A stretch of DNA of 64,000 bases from Cohnella zeiphila. Its GTDB lineage: Bacteria; Bacillota; Bacilli; Paenibacillales; Paenibacillaceae. Of the stretch, positions 61,538 through 64,000 are shown in pieces (the stretch's first letter is position 1; each line of letters opens with the position of its first letter). The position numbers were made by a program, and so were the translations under genes. A model generated the notes under the pieces. That model was not told the DNA's origin and did no database searches. It saw only the letters and a list, made by a program, of their open reading frames with translations. The stretch is taken from contig NZ_JACJVO010000007.1 of the NCBI RefSeq assembly GCF_014212055.1, positions 62,001 through 126,000 on the forward strand. The letters run 5' to 3'.

Positions 61538-61879
61538 ATGAACGTAACGTGGAGCGACGAAGCGATCGCTGCCTTGCGGGACCGGCTCGGCCCCGGCAGC
61601 GCGCAGATCAGGCTGGTCTACGATACCGAAGGCTGCGGCTGCGCGGTCAACGGCGTTCCGGCGCTGTGGGCGGCGGATCGGCCCGAGCCGGGCGAAGTTC
61701 AGGCGGAAAGCGCGGTTTTCCCGCTGTGGCACCAGAAAGAGCATGAGATTTATTTCGACCCGGAGCTGCGGATCGGCTACCGGGCTCGGGAACGCGCTTT
61801 TACGCTGTCGAGCGACAGCCAGATTTACACGAACCGGCTGGCGTTTACGGACCGCAGGAGCGCCGCGGCGGAGCGCTGA
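61538..61879 (+). CDS. Fe-S biosynthesis (HesB/IscA-like) family protein, YqkB-like
   Basis: A 113-residue protein of the HesB-like fold. It begins MNVTWSDEAIAALR and has IRLVYDTEGCGCAVNGVPALWA, where the CGC pair may bind iron or a cluster; the C-terminal CGC of true IscA is absent, as in the YqkB subgroup. A carrier or regulatory role in Fe-S handling is inferred from the family. The start has GAAGAG close by. The carbonic anhydrase gene follows 40 bases on. Confidence 0.8.
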   Translation: MNVTWSDEAIAALRDRLGPGSAQIRLVYDTEGCGCAVNGVPALWAADRPEPGEVQAESAVFPLWHQKEHEIYFDPELRIGYRARERAFTLSSDSQIYTNRLAFTDRRSAAAER

Positions 61880-61919
61880 CGCCGACCGGTCTTGGGAAAT
61901 ACGAAGGGAGATCGAAACC

Positions 61920-62510
61920 ATGCGGAGAGTCGAACAAATTCTTAAACACAACCGAGATTTCGTTGAAGGAAAAGAATACGAGCAATACTTGCCCCAGAAG
62001 CGTCAGGAGAAACGGATCGTCATCGTCAGCTGCATGGACGCCCGCCTGACGGAACTGCTGCCGAAGGCGTTCGACATTCAAAGCGGAGACGCCAAGATCA
62101 TCAAAGTCGCGGGCGCGATCATCACCTCTCCGTTCGGCAACGTCATGCGAAGCATCCTGGTTGCGCTGTACGAACTGAACGCCGACGAAGTGATCGTCTG
62201 CGGCCACTACGACTGCGGGATGACGGGGATCGATCCGAAGGTCGTCGTCGGGCATATGGTCGAGCGCGGCATCCCGAAGGACGTCATTCGGACGCTGCAC
62301 CATTCCGGCATCAACTTCGACCGTTGGCTGACCGGCTTCGAGGACGTCCGCAGCAGCGTCGAGAACAGCGTCGACATCGTGCGGAATCATCCGCTTCTGC
62401 CGCCGGGCACGCCGGTGCACGGCATGATTATCGACCCCAAGACCGGCAAGCTGGATTTGGTGGCCGACGGTTACGACCACCTGGAACAGGCAGCCGCAGA
62501 AACCAAATAA
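61920..62510 (+). CDS. beta-class carbonic anhydrase, YtiB-like
   Basis: A 196-residue zinc enzyme that hydrates CO2 to bicarbonate. Zinc ligands are Cys38 (in SCMDAR, with Asp40-Arg42), His96 and Cys99 (GHYDCG). Length and motif spacing match short beta carbonic anhydrases such as B. subtilis YtiB. GGGAG lies nine bases before ATG 61920; longer frames overlap the upstream gene. It ends at a strong terminator. Confidence 0.92.
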   Translation: MRRVEQILKHNRDFVEGKEYEQYLPQKRQEKRIVIVSCMDARLTELLPKAFDIQSGDAKIIKVAGAIITSPFGNVMRSILVALYELNADEVIVCGHYDCGMTGIDPKVVVGHMVERGIPKDVIRTLHHSGINFDRWLTGFEDVRSSVENSVDIVRNHPLLPPGTPVHGMIIDPKTGKLDLVADGYDHLEQAAAETK

Positions 62511-62518
62511 ACGGCAAG

Positions 62519-62561
62519 AAAGCCGGCTTCCGATTTTTCGTCGGGGCCGGCTTTTATTTTT
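62519..62561 (+). terminator. terminator of the carbonic anhydrase gene
   Basis: AAAGCCGGC (62519-62527) pairs with GCCGGCTTT (62546-62554), followed by TATTTTT. Confidence 0.88.
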
Positions 62562-62587
62562 GCGGCGCATAGCGCCGGGCACAATCG

Positions 62588-63139
62588 TTAATCCTTACTC
62601 TGCCGCTGCGCCGATTTGGCTTCGGCCGCTTTCTCCCGAGAGGCGATCACTTCTCTGCGGTCCCGGAGGTGATGCCGGTGCACCACTTCGTCCGGGACGG
62701 CATGAAGCGGCGTCCGCCAGCTCCAGCCCCGCTCCTCGCAAGCTTGCCGGGCCAGCCGAAGCAGTTCGGGGTCGGCGATCGGCAGCTCGAACTCCTCGTA
62801 GACCGCCCGGTCCGGTGCGGTCCACTTCTCCCTCCGCTCGCGCAGCATGTCGGCCAGCCGCGTTCCGTCCAGCCCCATCATCCCCATCCATTCCGGCTCG
62901 AACTCCTCGGCCGTTTTGACGAGCAGCTTATAGGCGCCGGCCTGGTTGCCCCTGCGCGCATGATACTGCATGACCGCGATGCGGATCAAGGCCAGCCAGC
63001 AGCGGGCGAGCGGCGACTCCCCGTCCCGCTTCCAATGCTCTTCCATGATCTCATGGCACTCGAAAAAATCCCGCGAGCCGAAATATTCGGCCAAATAATC
63101 GATAAGCGATTCGGGATAGGGCGATAATGTCAACAGCAT
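62588..63139 (-). CDS. DUF309 family protein
   Basis: A 183-residue helical protein with the DUF309 signature RDFFECHEIMEEHWK in its first 40 residues, followed by LARCWLALIRIAVMQYHARRGN. Bacillus YpuF is a relative; the function is unknown. A variable C-terminal extension rich in Arg, Glu and Ala follows from about residue 105. Two starts are possible: ATG 63139, with AAGGAG only three bases away, or TTG 63133, which is better spaced. Confidence 0.8.
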   Translation of the reverse strand: MLLTLSPYPESLIDYLAEYFGSRDFFECHEIMEEHWKRDGESPLARCWLALIRIAVMQYHARRGNQAGAYKLLVKTAEEFEPEWMGMMGLDGTRLADMLRERREKWTAPDRAVYEEFELPIADPELLRLARQACEERGWSWRTPLHAVPDEVVHRHHLRDRREVIASREKAAEAKSAQRQSKD

Positions 63140-63268
63140 CGTCTCCTTTGCTCTACCAGCATAACGCAAAAAAACGTTTCAGGCACGCCGGATTTGAAAC
63201 CGATCGCTTGTCCGCGCGTATGAGTTACCGTACAGACAAACAAACAGATCAGAAGGAGTCTGAGCAAC

Positions 63269-63712
63269 ATGTGGAAAAAAATCGTTTTGCTGCTTAGCCT
63301 GTTCGCGTTTACGGCAGCGGTGACCGTACCGGTGCACGATGCGGACGCCGCGCGCAAGTCGTTCAGTTCCGGCAAGAGGTCGTATACGAAAACGCCGGCC
63401 AAATCGCAGGACCAAGTATCCAACAGCACGAGCGGAACGAAGACGGGAACGTCGTCCTCCGCGACCGGCGCGAACGCGAAGCGCGGATTTTTCAGCGGCG
63501 GCAGCCTGATGAAAGGACTTATGATCGGCGGACTGGCCGGCCTGCTGTTCGGCAGCATGTTCAGCGGCATGGGCTTTTTCGGCAACTTCCTCGGTCTGCT
63601 GGTGAACGTCTTCGCCATCGTCGTGCTGATCGGAATCATTCAAGCGGTATTCGCCTCGCTGCGGCGCAGGCGCGAGACGCGGCATCGGCCGGACGATTCG
63701 CGCCGCTGGTAA
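63269..63712 (+). CDS. exported/membrane protein, Tim44-like repeats absent, unknown function
   Basis: A 147-residue protein with a signal peptide (about 1-27, cleavage near ADA) and a Ser/Thr/Lys-rich linker (28-70). A glycine-rich hydrophobic part follows: GFFSGGSLMKGLMIGGLAGLLFG and a second helix at about 108-128, then a basic tail. Similar proteins in Paenibacillus are often annotated as Tim44-like or preprotein-like, but no Tim44 domain can be seen here. AAGGAG precedes ATG 63269. Confidence 0.75.
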   Translation: MWKKIVLLLSLFAFTAAVTVPVHDADAARKSFSSGKRSYTKTPAKSQDQVSNSTSGTKTGTSSSATGANAKRGFFSGGSLMKGLMIGGLAGLLFGSMFSGMGFFGNFLGLLVNVFAIVVLIGIIQAVFASLRRRRETRHRPDDSRRW

Positions 63713-63717
63713 CGCCG

Positions 63718-63996
63718 ATGAGACTGACCATGGACGAGATCGTCAACGCCGTCTGCCTTCACATGGCCGAGCGGCATGAGGTCCCGGTATCGGCCGTCGA
63801 GGTCGAGCTGCTGTGGGACGAGGAGCAGGGCTTCGGCGCCGAGGCGTGGGTGCAGGGACGAAGCCGCCTCCTGGTGGAAGCCAACCTGAAAGAGTCGATC
63901 GTGCGCTACGTCCTTGCGGAATACGCGGAGCGGGTCTACCCTTCGCAGATTCGACTCGAGGTGGATGACGAGATTTGGGCGGACATCGCCGTGTGA
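63718..63996 (+). CDS. YxcD-like (DUF2653) protein
   Basis: A 92-residue alpha/beta protein of the YxcD/DUF2653 family. It opens MRLTMDEIVNAVCLHMAERHEVP and continues VEVELLWDEEQGFGAEAWVQGRS. The function is unknown. It begins six bases after the upstream membrane protein gene in the same direction, so the two are probably coexpressed. No good ribosome site is seen, which fits coupling. Confidence 0.78.
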   Translation: MRLTMDEIVNAVCLHMAERHEVPVSAVEVELLWDEEQGFGAEAWVQGRSRLLVEANLKESIVRYVLAEYAERVYPSQIRLEVDDEIWADIAV

Positions 63997-64000
63997 CAAG

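Overview
The window reads as a chromosomal segment of a GC-rich, spore-forming Firmicute of the Paenibacillaceae (Paenibacillus or Cohnella-like). This rests on strong GGAGG-type ribosome binding sites, sigma-A type promoters, CGAAC-N4-GTTC type LexA boxes, spore genes (cotE, tlp, spoVK), copper-amine-oxidase-like 'stalk' domains, and a gene order resembling the B. subtilis blocks cotE-mutS-mutL-miaA-hfq, spoVK-hflX-ynbB-glnR-glnA and lexA/yneA/ynzC. No rRNA, tRNA, CRISPR array, prophage or insertion sequence was recognised. Most genes lie on the minus strand.

Layout. 1-2.6 kb: pyruvate dehydrogenase operon pdhA-pdhB-pdhC (pdhC cut by the window edge), with its own promoter and a large hairpin between pdhA and pdhB. 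2.9-8.2 kb: an esterase, a phosphotransferase/LMW phosphatase/TRIC channel cluster, thiN, a metallo-beta-lactamase-fold hydrolase and a GNAT gene. 8.2-11.9 kb: a GNAT gene, a nitrilase-like gene and an ArlRS-like two-component pair. 11.9-14 kb: palindromic intergenic repeats and a Ser/Thr kinase fused to a degenerate ParA/MinD-like domain. 14-19.1 kb: a tightly overlapping seven-gene unit (HAD phosphatase, Fpg-family glycosylase, endonuclease IV, a probable cyclic-phosphate receiver-domain protein, thioredoxin-like protein, ABC ATPase, RlmM-like methyltransferase). 19.4-23.2 kb: mrfA-mrfB (yprA-yprB) with a LexA-like box at the mrfA promoter. 23.3-28.1 kb: accessory region with a small Ig-like protein, a 1031-residue collagen-like/coiled-coil protein and a YfhP-like membrane protein. 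28.2-32.8 kb: tlp with a sigma-G type promoter, metH and acireductone dioxygenase.

32.8-36.4 kb: HAD phosphatase, a membrane protein, ynzC, a yneA-like LysM protein and lexA, with five LexA-like sites packed between yneA and lexA. 36.4-43.3 kb: glnA, glnR, ynbB, hflX, spoVK, a YdcF protein and a DUF402 protein. 43.4-46.6 kb: a GNAT gene and a class A penicillin-binding protein whose C-terminus carries an 8-residue repeat. 46.7-58.7 kb: hfq, miaA, an RsmJ-like methyltransferase, mutL, an S41 protease, mutS, fni, a predicted amidoligase and cotE, all on the minus strand. 58.8-64 kb: an aromatic-acid-exporter-type membrane protein, an M32 carboxypeptidase, an Fe-S family protein, beta-carbonic anhydrase, a DUF309 protein, a small membrane protein and a YxcD-like protein.

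The dominant theme is genome maintenance: mismatch repair (mutS/mutL), base excision (Fpg plus endonuclease IV), mitomycin-type repair (mrfAB) and the SOS regulator with its division inhibitor. Least ordinary are the collagen-like 1031-residue protein, the kinase/pseudo-ParA fusion, the amidoligase beside cotE, the repair/receiver-domain operon and the dense LexA site array.
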